64,000 bases of DNA, taken from positions 2,604,001 through 2,668,000 of the forward strand of contig NZ_CP058601.1 of assembly GCF_013402815.2 (NCBI RefSeq). The letters run 5' to 3'. Under the pieces are notes generated by a model. It made no database searches and was not told where the DNA came from. It was given only the letters and a program-made list of their open reading frames with translations. The translations under genes were made by a program, and so were the position numbers. Shown one piece after another: positions 46,167 to 54,670 of this stretch; position 1 is the first letter of the stretch; each line of letters opens with the position of its first letter. Origin of the DNA: Natrinema halophilum (GTDB lineage: Archaea > Halobacteriota > Halobacteria > Halobacteriales > Natrialbaceae).

Positions 46167-48314
46167 TTAATAATCCTCCTCGAGGTCTGCTTGTTGGTCG
46201 GTCTCTGTCTGGTTCCAGTCGGGATGATCGTTCATGCCGTAGGTGATTCCAAGTGCGTAGTAGAACCGGAGATCGTCGGTACCAATCTCCCACTCATCTG
46301 GGTCGGGATCGAGGATCGTCTCGCGGAGCCGATCGACAATGTGCTCAGCTTTCGTCCCGGGATAGGATTTCCCTCCCTTCTTCTCTTGGCGGGTATAGGT
46401 GAGCGTCTTTGCGATCGTTTCTTGGGTTATCTTCTTGATCCGCGACCGAGTAATAGACTTCACTGGGTATTGATCGACCAGTGTCGTCGAACGATCTTCA
46501 CTGTATTCCTGATAGCTCCCGATATCGCCTACGAGCGCGCCTAACAGGAACGCGCCCCGTCGTTCACTCGTGACCGACTCTTCACCGGACAGGGGAGTGA
46601 GCGCAGGTGTGTCTTCGATGAACGATTCAAGTTTCGTCTCGGCGGGGTAGCCCCCGTCGGTAGCTAAGCTGTCTGGTATGTCCATTGTGTGTTCTTCGTA
46701 GCGCGGTTCTCGTGTGATTGGTTCTTTACTCGGATCGGTCGTTGTCAATAACCCGAGATCACCGTCGGCCAATGCGCACAGTTGGGCAAACTGGCTCGCG
46801 ACCAGAAACGACGGGAATTCGTCGTACTCGTCGTCGGTTTCCTCGCTGATGATACGATCGACGTACTCCCCGAGGAGTATCTCAACGGGGATTGGCTCGC
46901 CGCCTAACACACTGACGAGCGCCTCGATCCGCGGGTCGTCGGCATCAGCGTCAGCATCGTCGCGTTCGCCGAATGTCTGATAAAAGTACCAGCCCGTCGA
47001 GACGGAATGGAGCCGTTGGTTATTAGTCGAAATCAGATCCCATGACTCGTTCGTCGGCAACGGAGCCGTCCAGTCGTTCTGAGTGTTGAATGCGGAGATG
47101 TTCTCGACAAGACGATTGTGAGTGAAAGCAAGTTCTCGTGGATATTGGAGCCGTCCATTTAGCGTTTCGCCGAAGACATCGTACCGTGACATCTGATGCG
47201 GCATCACGGCGGAGACGTAGAACCGGAGATCGGCCTCATCGATGTCGAGTTCACGCCGTTTAATATACGCATCCTCGATCGGAGTCGTGTCTTCGTCACC
47301 CGACAATGCTCGATAGAGTAGTCCGTACAGGTTGTACGCTTTCTCGGGCGATATGCGACCGAAAAAGTATGGAAGGTAGTACACTTTTGTCCCAAATGTC
47401 CGGTACGTACAGGCCTCGACGAATGCCTCGGCATTCATCACCGTCACTGCGGCATCCTCTGAAATTGGATGTGATCGCCACGCTTCTTCGATGTCGAGTC
47501 CCGGGAATTTCTCGAGCTGTTTGCCGAGGTAGTAATTCTGTGGATCTTCGGAGGTACCGACCGTTCGAGATGGTCGTCCCGTGACGAGATCGGTCGCATC
47601 ACCCGAGGAATCGTTTGCCTTGTTTTTGGTGACAAGTTTCGAAAGCTTTCGTTCACGCATCGCCTCAAGGAAGACGTCGATTTCACCGGGCCAACGATAC
47701 TCGCCATTTGGTTCAGTTCGCACTTGAACGGTCAAGAGTGCCGTCGCCGATTCGCCGCCAAGACTTTTTATCACACCGTCCTCAATTGACTCGAGAACTT
47801 GCTCATTCTCCGCGAGTTCAGCGAGTTGATCGATAATCCAGCCATCATCGTGGGCACCGGCGACTTTCTGCACCACGTCATCCATTGCCCACGCAGTCAG
47901 CCGTTCTTTCGCGTAGCGTGCAAGTTTTTCGGGATCGCTATTTCGGCCAGCCTGATGGGTAACGCTGTGGTCGATCCCACGCGCTGCGGAGTACTTGCAG
48001 TGGCTAACCTGCTGAACCAGTCCATCCGTGTATCGCGTCAGCTGGATGGGGCCGATATTATCGGTAGCCAATCGCGGTTGGTCATTCGAAACATCGACTC
48101 TGACGGCGATCAAACTGTCCTCAGTATCGATGAGGTCGTCCGCAGCATCCGGTGTAAGGTAGGGCGCGTATTCGCCGCCGCCCGTGGTTGCAAGCGTGTA
48201 GAGTTTTCCGTAGAGGTACTGCAGGTCCCTCAGCGATCCAATCGGCGAATTCGGCAACTCTTCTGCTAAATCCGCTTCGGAATATGTCTCTCGAAACCCC
48301 TCAGGCGAAAGCAT
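46167..48314 (-). CDS. cas8b: Cascade large subunit Cas8b (haloarchaeal type)
   Basis: A 715-residue protein starting MLSPEGFRETYSEADLAEEL. By its place between cas6 and cas7 and its size it is Cas8b, the subunit that reads the PAM and recruits Cas3. The sequence is divergent, with stretches such as VYYLPYFFGRISPEKAYNLY and FLLGALVGDIGSYQEYSED that occur in haloarchaeal Cas8b. Its ATG lies inside the end of cas6, giving a 14-base overlap. No zinc finger cysteines are obvious. Confidence 0.9.
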   Translation of the reverse strand: MLSPEGFRETYSEADLAEELPNSPIGSLRDLQYLYGKLYTLATTGGGEYAPYLTPDAADDLIDTEDSLIAVRVDVSNDQPRLATDNIGPIQLTRYTDGLVQQVSHCKYSAARGIDHSVTHQAGRNSDPEKLARYAKERLTAWAMDDVVQKVAGAHDDGWIIDQLAELAENEQVLESIEDGVIKSLGGESATALLTVQVRTEPNGEYRWPGEIDVFLEAMRERKLSKLVTKNKANDSSGDATDLVTGRPSRTVGTSEDPQNYYLGKQLEKFPGLDIEEAWRSHPISEDAAVTVMNAEAFVEACTYRTFGTKVYYLPYFFGRISPEKAYNLYGLLYRALSGDEDTTPIEDAYIKRRELDIDEADLRFYVSAVMPHQMSRYDVFGETLNGRLQYPRELAFTHNRLVENISAFNTQNDWTAPLPTNESWDLISTNNQRLHSVSTGWYFYQTFGERDDADADADDPRIEALVSVLGGEPIPVEILLGEYVDRIISEETDDEYDEFPSFLVASQFAQLCALADGDLGLLTTTDPSKEPITREPRYEEHTMDIPDSLATDGGYPAETKLESFIEDTPALTPLSGEESVTSERRGAFLLGALVGDIGSYQEYSEDRSTTLVDQYPVKSITRSRIKKITQETIAKTLTYTRQEKKGGKSYPGTKAEHIVDRLRETILDPDPDEWEIGTDDLRFYYALGITYGMNDHPDWNQTETDQQADLEEDY

Positions 48315-49116
48315 TCTCTCCCTCGAGTTCCGTCTCACCGGGTCGTGTCCGATCAGCGACGTTGACGAACCCCAGTCCAAGCGAATTTCGTTCCCCGAGC
48401 CCGCAATCGAGAGCGAGATTCAGGTGTCGCCGGTGGTGATCGTCTCGGACCGTGTAGTCGAACCGCCACTTGCTCAAGACGTACGTCATCTCCCGCCCTT
48501 CGGTTACCGTCACTGGGACGGCGAACGTCTTGATGAGTTCATAGCCGTCGAATAGCTCGTCGTCAACATCACTTGGACCTGGTAGATGCTCGTGTGCGAA
48601 CAGCCGATGTTTCTTATCGAGGTTCGCCTCGAGTTGTTCCACGAGCGGCCGGGTCGTGTGCTCGGGTTGCCAGAAGACCGCCGTCTCCCCGCCGGGATGG
48701 TCGATTCCGTATTCATCGCACCGCCACGGCGGAATTCGAACGAGCAGTCCGGTCCCAGTCTCGAGCGTTCCCCTGGTTCCGGGTTCGCCGACGTCAGGCT
48801 CGAGCGAGGTCACGTCCTCGACGTGAAACGGCATCTCGCCGATGTTCAATTCACGATCATCGAGGAGGTCCTCGGCCACGTGCGCGAGAAGTTCCTCATC
48901 ATGCGAGGCGACGAGCAGATTGCGCTCGTCTCCGTGTCGCATATCCCCCGGTGGAAACGGGTTCGACATTACGAACCCCGGCGGCTCACCGGAATCGTGC
49001 CGGCCGTCATACGCAGTCCCCTCGAGCGCACGCCACAATCGTCCACGAAGTTTGTGATGGTAGGCGTTGTCGTAGGCTGTATCCGCTCGAGCAGACAAGT
49101 GAGCCATGATCCGCAC
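48301..49116 (-). CDS. cas6: CRISPR RNA-processing endonuclease Cas6
   Basis: A 271-residue RAMP nuclease that cuts the repeat RNA. The first strand and helix read RIMAHLSARADTAYDNAYHH and lead on to KLRGRLW; the C-terminal Gly-rich loop is GLGERNSLGLGFVNV. I start at the GTG at 49116, which supplies the complete first beta strand; an ATG at 49107 would truncate it. It is the first gene of the cas operon, which is expected for haloarchaeal I-B systems, and the shared repeat of both arrays fits one Cas6. Confidence 0.93.
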   Translation of the reverse strand: MRIMAHLSARADTAYDNAYHHKLRGRLWRALEGTAYDGRHDSGEPPGFVMSNPFPPGDMRHGDERNLLVASHDEELLAHVAEDLLDDRELNIGEMPFHVEDVTSLEPDVGEPGTRGTLETGTGLLVRIPPWRCDEYGIDHPGGETAVFWQPEHTTRPLVEQLEANLDKKHRLFAHEHLPGPSDVDDELFDGYELIKTFAVPVTVTEGREMTYVLSKWRFDYTVRDDHHRRHLNLALDCGLGERNSLGLGFVNVADRTRPGETELEGENAFA

Positions 49117-49159
49117 CGTCAATAGTCACCCCTACTGATAATCATCCGAATGCCTCCGA

Positions 49160-49169
49160 TTTATAAAAG
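49160..49169 (-). promoter_or_regulatory. TATA box of the cas operon
   Basis: On the minus strand this reads CTTTTATAAA, about 44-53 bases upstream of the cas6 GTG at 49116. It is the only strong promoter element in front of the eight-gene operon, whose members are otherwise packed with overlaps or gaps of at most two bases. Confidence 0.65.
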
Positions 49170-49269
49170 CAACATCATAAAACTATTCGCCGACCACCAG
49201 ATGATCGGGAATCCAACTGAGGTTCGGGTGAAAGGTAGCGGAGTTATCCTCCGACGAATGGTTGTCTCT

Positions 49270-51149
49270 GCTTCAATCCCACGGGTTCGTCTGAAACAAG
49301 CGCAAAAAGCTTCGCACGCGATAAGTCTACCAGTCGCTTCAACCCCACAAGGGTTCGTCTGAAACTGATCGGTCGAGCTTGCTCGAGGTCAGAGACCAGC
49401 TGCTTCAACCCCACAAGGGTTCGTCTGAAACCGGCCCCGGAGCGGTCGTACCATCCGAATATTCACTGCTTCAACCCCACAAGGGTTCGTCTGAAACATT
49501 GAGCGCGACGGCGACACTATCACGCTTTGGCGGCTTCAACCCCACAAGGGTTCGTCTGAAACTGGTCCGAGTCGCGCCACCACTTGCATGGATATTCGCT
49601 TCAACCCCACAAGGGTTCGTCTGAAACGATAACATGACGGTGTCGATGACAGACCAATATTCCCGCTTCAACCCCACAAGGGTTCGTCTGAAACGTGACG
49701 GCACTGGGTCGGCCGGTGACGCGGTGACGGTGCTTCAACCCCACAAGGGTTCGTCTGAAACCAATTTCCGAAGTCGAGGAGTACGAAAAACTCCAAGCTT
49801 CAACCCCACAAGGGTTCGTCTGAAACGGTTTAAATCCGTACATTACATATCTTTACGGCGGCTTCAACCCCACAAGGGTTCGTCTGAAACCGTCTCGACG
49901 GTTGCACTCTCGAATTTGTTATTCTGGCTTCAACCCCACAAGGGTTCGTCTGAAACCGTCTCGACGGTTGCACTCTCGAATTTGTTATTCTGGCTTCAAC
50001 CCCACAAGGGTTCGTCTGAAACTTTGCCTTTTTGAAAGGTCAAAGACCTATATACAGGCTTCAACCCCACAAGGGTTCGTCTGAAACATTTATCGCTATT
50101 TCAATTTCATAGTACTTCTCATTGCTTCAACCCCACAAGGGTTCGTCTGAAACTACGGCATATTAGAAGCGACGTAGATATCAATGGGGCGCTTCAACCC
50201 CACAAGGGTTCGTCTGAAACTTTTTCGAAAGACCACTTAGACGTAGTTTCCTTATGGGCTTCAACCCCACAAGGGTTCGTCTGAAACTACGGCATATTAG
50301 AAGCGACGTAGATATCAATGGGGCGCTTCAACCCCACAAGGGTTCGTCTGAAACGTTGATGCCCTTGATACCGTCGTAGGTGCTCTTGATGCTTCAACCC
50401 CACAAGGGTTCGTCTGAAACGGGTTCGGTTCCCACCATCCATGTTGTACTATTCATGCTTCAACCCCACAAGGGTTCGTCTGAAACCATCCGTAATGACA
50501 CGCGAGTTCGTCCAGTTCAAACGGCTTCAACCCCACAAGGGTTCGTCTGAAACGAAGACCAGGGCCTCTCACAGACCAAATGGGCTGAGCTTCAACCCCA
50601 CAAGGGTTCGTCTGAAACAGTCGGTGCAAGAGGATTGGGAGTATCTGAACAGTGCTTCAACCCCACAAGGGTTCGTCTGAAACGATAGAGTCCCCATTGT
50701 CCCCATTTCCAACTTATCAGGCTTCAACCCCACAAGGGTTCGTCTGAAACGAGCAAGCACTATGGGAGTTAGTCGACAATCTTGAGGCTTCAACCCCACA
50801 AGGGTTCGTCTGAAACACGTGTCCGACGTGCGGAATGGCGTATCCGGACAGCGGCTTCAACCCCACAAGGGTTCGTCTGAAACTCGATCCGATCCGCGCC
50901 GAGTCGGACGGTCTTGGTGCTTCAACCCCACAAGGGTTCGTCTGAAACTGACCGAGTGATTGAGTGGAGTTCTCCGTATCTGACCGCTTCAACCCCACAA
51001 GGGTTCGTCTGAAACACGACTGGCGAATCTGAACGCCAGCGATACCTCACAGGCTTCAACCCCACAAGGGTTCGTCTGAAACCCTCTAATCTGTAGCCGG
51101 GCTTGGTAACGTCCTGAATGCTTCAACCCCACAAGGGTTCGTCTGAAAC
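49270..51149 (-). CRISPR. CRISPR array 2: 28 canonical 30-bp repeats plus 1 degenerate
   Basis: The canonical repeat is identical to that of array 1; copies run from 49336-49365 to 51120-51149, with spacers of 34-38 bases. The distal, left-end copy at 49270-49297 is 28 bases long: it lacks the AAG-like centre (CCCACGGGTTCG) and has T where canonical copies have C after GCTTCAA. Leader and transcription start on the right. Duplicate spacers: 49891-49926 equals 49957-49992 (adjacent), and 50154-50190 equals 50288-50324 (one spacer between). The array lies directly upstream of the cas operon's promoter. Confidence 0.98.
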
Positions 51150-51255
51150 CATGCCCGAAATCAGGCTATGAGGGTTTGTAGACTGCGTTCGTACTAATCG
51201 TTTTCCGTCGACCTCCAATAGTCGCTACTCCCCCGGGGGGTCGACGAAAATTAGG
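51150..51255 (-). promoter_or_regulatory. Leader of CRISPR array 2
   Basis: Starts with CATGCCC next to the first repeat, as in the first leader. The block CCGTCGACCTCCAATAGTCG at 51205-51224 is identical to 39800-39819, and a CCCCCGGGGGG palindrome follows at 51230-51240. Outside these elements the two leaders differ, which suggests that the shared parts are under selection for integration or transcription. Confidence 0.8.
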
Positions 51256-51512
51256 CTGAAATCTTGCCTGTTTAGATATCTAAGAGTGACCCGATCTGAG
51301 TTACATAGAGGGCCGAGAAATTGGTTTTTGATTATCGTCGATTTGGATTGCCTTCGAAGTCTTGCCGATTAGGCCAACGCAGCCTCGAAATTTCAATGCG
51401 AACGTCTTCGTGCGCGAGAGTCAACGATAGTAGTCGTTGAACGTCATTGCACACCCCGATGCGAATTCGCGGCCAGCGAGTGAGTGATCGGGGTTTGATT
51501 TGAATACTCGTT
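51256..51512. other. region between leader 2 and the cassette, nothing recognised
   Basis: A minus-strand frame covering 51332-51565 gives a 77-residue basic peptide of unlikely composition. I see no gene, hairpin or further repeat. Confidence 0.3.
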
Positions 51513-51734
51513 TCAGAAGCGTTCGCTCGAGTCGCCGGATTCGAATAGCGTACCGGCGTAGCCAAGATTCAGAAGTGACGCAGACCACTCACTCGCTGGC
51601 CACAGCAGTGCGAGCGGTGGGGACATCGTTTCACCGACTACTATAGAGTGAAACCCGAACTCAGTCGACGGAAAATGTTCGAGATAGGAAACCCAGTTCA
51701 GGAGTGAGTCGATACTGATGGCCCAGATGGTCAC
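51513..51734 (-). CDS. Possible small gene coupled to the repressor, or remnant
   Basis: A GTG at 51734 overlaps the stop of the winged-helix gene by the four bases GTGA and opens a frame of 73 residues (MTIWAISIDSLLNWVSYLEH and so on, ending FESGDSSERF). The overlap is of the kind used for coupled genes, and the peptide is hydrophobic and acidic. No family is recognised. It could also be chance. Confidence 0.35.
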   Translation of the reverse strand: MTIWAISIDSLLNWVSYLEHFPSTEFGFHSIVVGETMSPPLALLWPASEWSASLLNLGYAGTLFESGDSSERF

Positions 51735-52030
51735 TCATCCTGTTTACTCTCTTCTCGAGGATCTTCACGAAGTTCGTACACGCCAGTATCGAGCAAATTT
51801 TCGATGTGTTCGTGTTCAGCGAGCCGTTTCATCCGCTGATTGATGTACTGGCGCGAGACGACATTATCCTCGCTAACATCGGTATTTTCATCCGCGGCAT
51901 CCTGCTCGAGGAACCGGCGGATGAGGGTTGGCGAGACTCGTCCGTCATGCATGTACTCAAGAATCCGCCTATCAAGCTCGTTTAGGTCCTCGCCGGAGAG
52001 TGTCACAAGTGATTGGTTACTGTTCAACAT
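51731..52030 (-). CDS. PhiH1-repressor-like winged-helix protein (cassette 2)
   Basis: A 99-residue protein starting MLNSNQSLVTLSGEDLNELD. The helix-turn-helix runs DRRILEYMHDGRVSPTLIRR, then RQYINQRMKRLAEHEHIENL, with the wing LDTGVYELREDPREE. It is a homologue of the 71-residue repressor at 26358-26573, with an insertion of about ten residues (DAADENTDVSEDNVV) between the helices. It is divergent from the operon at 52213, exactly as in cassette 1. It probably controls its own and the neighbouring promoter through the palindrome at 52066-52077. Confidence 0.75.
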   Translation of the reverse strand: MLNSNQSLVTLSGEDLNELDRRILEYMHDGRVSPTLIRRFLEQDAADENTDVSEDNVVSRQYINQRMKRLAEHEHIENLLDTGVYELREDPREESKQDE

Positions 52031-52065
52031 TTACAAGAGTAACCCTTCTCAACGGCACGAATATG

Positions 52066-52077
52066 TTACAATTGTAA
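52066..52077. promoter_or_regulatory. 12-bp perfect palindrome between divergent cassette-2 genes
   Basis: TTACAATTGTAA is a perfect palindrome 36-47 bases upstream of the repressor ATG; a further TTACA half site lies at 52031-52035 next to that ATG. Position and symmetry fit an operator or overlapping promoter for the divergent pair. Confidence 0.5.
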
Positions 52078-52212
52078 AATCCTATTAGAAGTTTCTATCG
52101 TAAATTTAAAGAGTATTGATGGTGGATCAGTAGGCAGAGGCGTAGAATGGCCGGAAACCAATTCTCGGCCGGGTGCTGGAGCACCCGACCTGCGTCCTCC
52201 AGTAGAAGGACA

Positions 52213-52491
52213 ATGACGACTACGATACCACCTACGGAAGAAGTTTCGGATAGGGCTGCAGAGAACACCGATATCGTCCGCGGTCAATGTTCTCGAGGCA
52301 ACGATGGAATTGACGAACAAACGGAAGCAAAACTCCATAAAAAGGGCGATAAACTCGAAACAGGAGCTAATAGGGACCTGAAACGAGTTGCAACTGCAAT
52401 CACGACGATCTGTCTTGATCATGGTGAGTTGTTCTTGACGTCGGTCGATTTCTCAGTCGCTATCGTGAACCCGGAGGCCGATCATCCATGA
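52213..52491 (+). CDS. First gene of cassette 2, unknown function
   Basis: A 92-residue protein starting MTTTIPPTEEVSDRAAENTD and ending FSVAIVNPEADHP. It is acidic and helical in its middle (EAKLHKKGDKLETGANRDLK), with a hydrophobic segment ATAITTICLDHGELFLTSVD. Its stop overlaps the next start as ATGA. A short relic of a similar start occurs in cassette 1 (26162). I recall such genes in haloarchaeal plasmids, but no function. Confidence 0.6.
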   Translation: MTTTIPPTEEVSDRAAENTDIVRGQCSRGNDGIDEQTEAKLHKKGDKLETGANRDLKRVATAITTICLDHGELFLTSVDFSVAIVNPEADHP

Positions 52492-52682
52492 CACCCACCG
52501 CTCACGACCACACTCGAGTCCGTCTCGAGGAAGTGCTCGCCGATATCGAGACGCTCGACGACCAGCTACTGGCGCCGCTGTCGCTCGGGCCGGCGATCCG
52601 GAACGTCGAGGAGACGATCCAGGTATACGAGCGACTCGAGCCCGGCGAAATATGGAACGACGCGCGGGAGGGTGACCGATGA
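52488..52682 (+). CDS. Small RLEEVL protein (cassette 2, second gene)
   Basis: A 64-residue helical protein starting MTPTAHDHTRVRLEEVLADI, homologous to 25883-26080. It overlaps its upstream neighbour by four bases (ATGA) and its downstream neighbour by four bases (ATGA at 52679), so the three genes form one coupled operon. It is intact. Function unknown. Confidence 0.65.
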   Translation: MTPTAHDHTRVRLEEVLADIETLDDQLLAPLSLGPAIRNVEETIQVYERLEPGEIWNDAREGDR

Positions 52683-53010
52683 CGGCCGACCACGTGTGTC
52701 CGTCGACGGTCGGGAAACCCGTCCTCGAGCCCGCCGTCGAGATCGCTAACTAACGAGCATCGCCGAACTCCAGACGCGCGAACTCGAGAAAGGCGCGCAC
52801 CTGCGTTCCGAGCACGTCGATCCAGACGTGCTTGGGAAACAGATCGACCGCCTCGAGCGATTCACTAAAGACGACGACGGAACGTACGTGCGAGTTCCGG
52901 TACCAGTGCGTCTCTCGGTCGATCGGTTGTCGTCGGTCAGCCCTCGAGACCGCGGCGAGGCTGAGCTCCGAGGACACCTGCTGTCTCTCGGTCGTCTCGA
53001 GTGCTGTCTT
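52679..53010 (+). pseudogene. Frame-broken coiled-coil accessory gene (cassette 2, third gene)
   Basis: The ATG at 52679 opens MTADHVCPSTVGKPVLEPAV and stops at 52753. In another frame directly after, TSIAELQTRELEKGAHLRSE and then DVLGKQIDRLERFTKDDDGT continue the family sequence. The coiled-coil part that cassette 1 still has (RVDSLENDIDAFE to ARIAELQTR) is absent, so an internal deletion with a frame change broke the gene. From about residue 55 of the second part the similarity fades into the antisense of the neighbouring gene, so the end given is approximate. Confidence 0.6.
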
Positions 53011-53175
53011 CGCTGTCCACCGGTGGCCCGCGCAGTCATCCTGGGATGGATCGGAACGACACGGTTCAGGGTCGTCGCAGTGAATCCGAATGCAGCCGTC
53101 TATCCATCGTATCCGATCCGCACACGATTCGGCGGCCAGCGAACGCGGCTGCCACCGGTCTCGAGGCGCCTCCTG

Positions 53176-53607
53176 CTACTCGCATATCGTCTGTATTCGG
53201 TCTTCGACCCACTCCAGCAACTCGAAGAGAATGTCCAGATGATGGTCCGACTCGAGTGGTGTCGACGCGATATCAGACGAGGCGTCCGGTGGCGGATGAA
53301 AATGTTCCCGGGGTCCAACCGGTTTGGGGTGTCGATCCCAGCGACATTGCCAGGTCTCGTTCGGACGAAATTCGAGGTAGTGGACGGTGTAGTCACCGCC
53401 GACGAACCAGCGAACATCGACTCGAACGGCGGTGACGAAAGACGGGTACTGCGCGTCGTCCAGTTGTATCTCGAGAACGCGGGGCGAGATGCTGTCAGGC
53501 CGAAACTCCCAGTCCAAACAGAGCGGATGCGTCGCTGCACGCTGTGCGAGTATTTCGAGCGTCGAAACGTCCAGCGGTCCACTCGGGCCTTCGGTTCGCC
53601 CGGTCAC
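53176..53607 (-). CDS. DUF6516/toxin-like partner protein of a helix-turn-helix gene
   Basis: A 143-residue protein. I start it at a GTG at 53607, which overlaps the upstream stop as GTGA; this gives MTGRTEGPSGPLDVSTLEIL. Key pattern: LDWEFRPDSISPRVLEIQL, WFVGGDYTVHYLEFRP, CRWDRHP and HFHPPPDASSD, with an acidic tail. The HYLEF and HFHPP pattern is shared by haloarchaeal proteins that follow winged-helix genes, which resemble the DUF6516/TumE-like toxins. Role as a toxin is inferred from this and from the coupled HTH gene. An upstream ATG at 53697 would make the overlap 94 bases and seems unlikely. Confidence 0.62.
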   Translation of the reverse strand: MTGRTEGPSGPLDVSTLEILAQRAATHPLCLDWEFRPDSISPRVLEIQLDDAQYPSFVTAVRVDVRWFVGGDYTVHYLEFRPNETWQCRWDRHPKPVGPREHFHPPPDASSDIASTPLESDHHLDILFELLEWVEDRIQTICE

Positions 53608-54134
53608 GTCTTCGACGGCACGTGCCCGTCCTTCGATGACTCGGCGCGGTGAATTGCCCGCTTCAGGATCGTAATATCCCGCCGAATCGTTCGCCATTCC
53701 GTCAGGTCGTCCCACCGGTCGTGAAGCATGTCGTGGTTTTCAGCTGGTTCATCTGCGACGACGACAGCGTCCGGTTCGGGGACGTCGTATTTCTCTTGGA
53801 GTTTGCGGTCCTCGGAGATGAGTTCCTCCAGACGTGCGCGAAGCGTATTTGCACCGTGTTCGCGTGCAAGCGTCTCGACGCGCTTCCACCGGAAGTACGA
53901 CGGATTCCGCCGATACAGCGCTGGACGAGATCCCGTTGAGTCCGCGATATCCATTTCGACGAGTTGCTCGAGCGCTTGCCGAGCCCCGTTCTCCGAACAG
54001 TCCGCCCACTCCGCGAACTGCCGTGCGGATGCGGGTTCCGTGGTGCCGACGAGAAGATCGTAGACGCGCTGGAACGTCGTCCGGTCGGAATCCCACTGTC
54101 TGGTAGCGTCAGGCGGTCCCGGTCGATCCGACAT
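53604..54134 (-). CDS. Helix-turn-helix protein, antitoxin-like, coupled to the next gene
   Basis: A 176-residue protein starting MSDRPGPPDATRQWDSDRTT. A winged-helix domain lies at about residues 20-75 (LVGTTEPASARQFAEWADCS, then ENGARQALEQLVEMDIADST), followed by a coiled-coil-prone C-terminal half (ANTLRARLEELISEDRKLQE and WDDLTEWRTIRRDITILKRA). It precedes and overlaps the DUF6516-like gene by four bases. DUF7342-type regulators of this form pair with such partners in haloarchaea. The promoter is AT-rich DNA near 54165-54190 (AAAAAATATATGG on the plus strand). Confidence 0.68.
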   Translation of the reverse strand: MSDRPGPPDATRQWDSDRTTFQRVYDLLVGTTEPASARQFAEWADCSENGARQALEQLVEMDIADSTGSRPALYRRNPSYFRWKRVETLAREHGANTLRARLEELISEDRKLQEKYDVPEPDAVVVADEPAENHDMLHDRWDDLTEWRTIRRDITILKRAIHRAESSKDGHVPSKT

Positions 54135-54313
54135 GGCTCCCTCTTCGGGCGGAGAACGCATATATCTTGTCTGCAAAAAATATATGGTAGGGACAGGCGC
54201 TCGAAATTGCCTCGAGATCCACTCTCGAGGACAGTACCTAACACTCGAGAACCTCGCTTTTTGCTCCGAAAGAACGATCGACAGTGCGACGACCGGCGGA
54301 GCACCGGATCGAA

Positions 54314-54559
54314 TCACCGAGTGCCGAGTGTGGAGGACTCCCCGTCGACCTGTTCGAGCCGTTCGACGTCCTCGGCGGTCGGGTAATCGGGGATCGCTTC
54401 GAGACACGGATAGCAAAGCAGGTGTGACGTCCCGTCCTCGAGTTCGAGGGTTATCGCGGTCCCGACGGTGCCGGCGTCCCTCCCGAACGACCAGAGGTTG
54501 GCGATCCCGCCCGAAACCGTGACCGTTCGCCCGCAGCCGTCACAGGAATCCTTCGACAT
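54314..54559 (-). CDS. Small zinc-binding protein, unknown function
   Basis: An 81-residue protein starting MSKDSCDGCGRTVTVSGGIA with two Cys pairs: CDGC (6-9) and CYPC (about 49-52), typical of a zinc ribbon of halophilic archaea. It ends ESSTLGTR. It is divergent from the YkgJ-like gene, with an intergenic gap of 111 bases. Function unknown. Confidence 0.7.
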   Translation of the reverse strand: MSKDSCDGCGRTVTVSGGIANLWSFGRDAGTVGTAITLELEDGTSHLLCYPCLEAIPDYPTAEDVERLEQVDGESSTLGTR

Positions 54560-54670
54560 GTGAACGTATGGGTTCCGAACGGTGAAAATCGTTCCTCCGA
54601 ACATCCGGGCACTCGGCCGGTCGTCGGTATCCGCACAGCGGTTATACGATCCGCCGTCGTACCCCCTTGT

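Noticed and set aside
49150-50998. Similar periodic frames through array 2
   Set aside because: Same cause: repeat-driven open frames in a CRISPR array.
36341-51255. The tRNA-like element as the attachment site of an island holding the whole CRISPR-Cas locus
   Set aside because: No integrase gene and no second copy of the tRNA 3' end was found at the far side in this window, so an integrated island is not supported.
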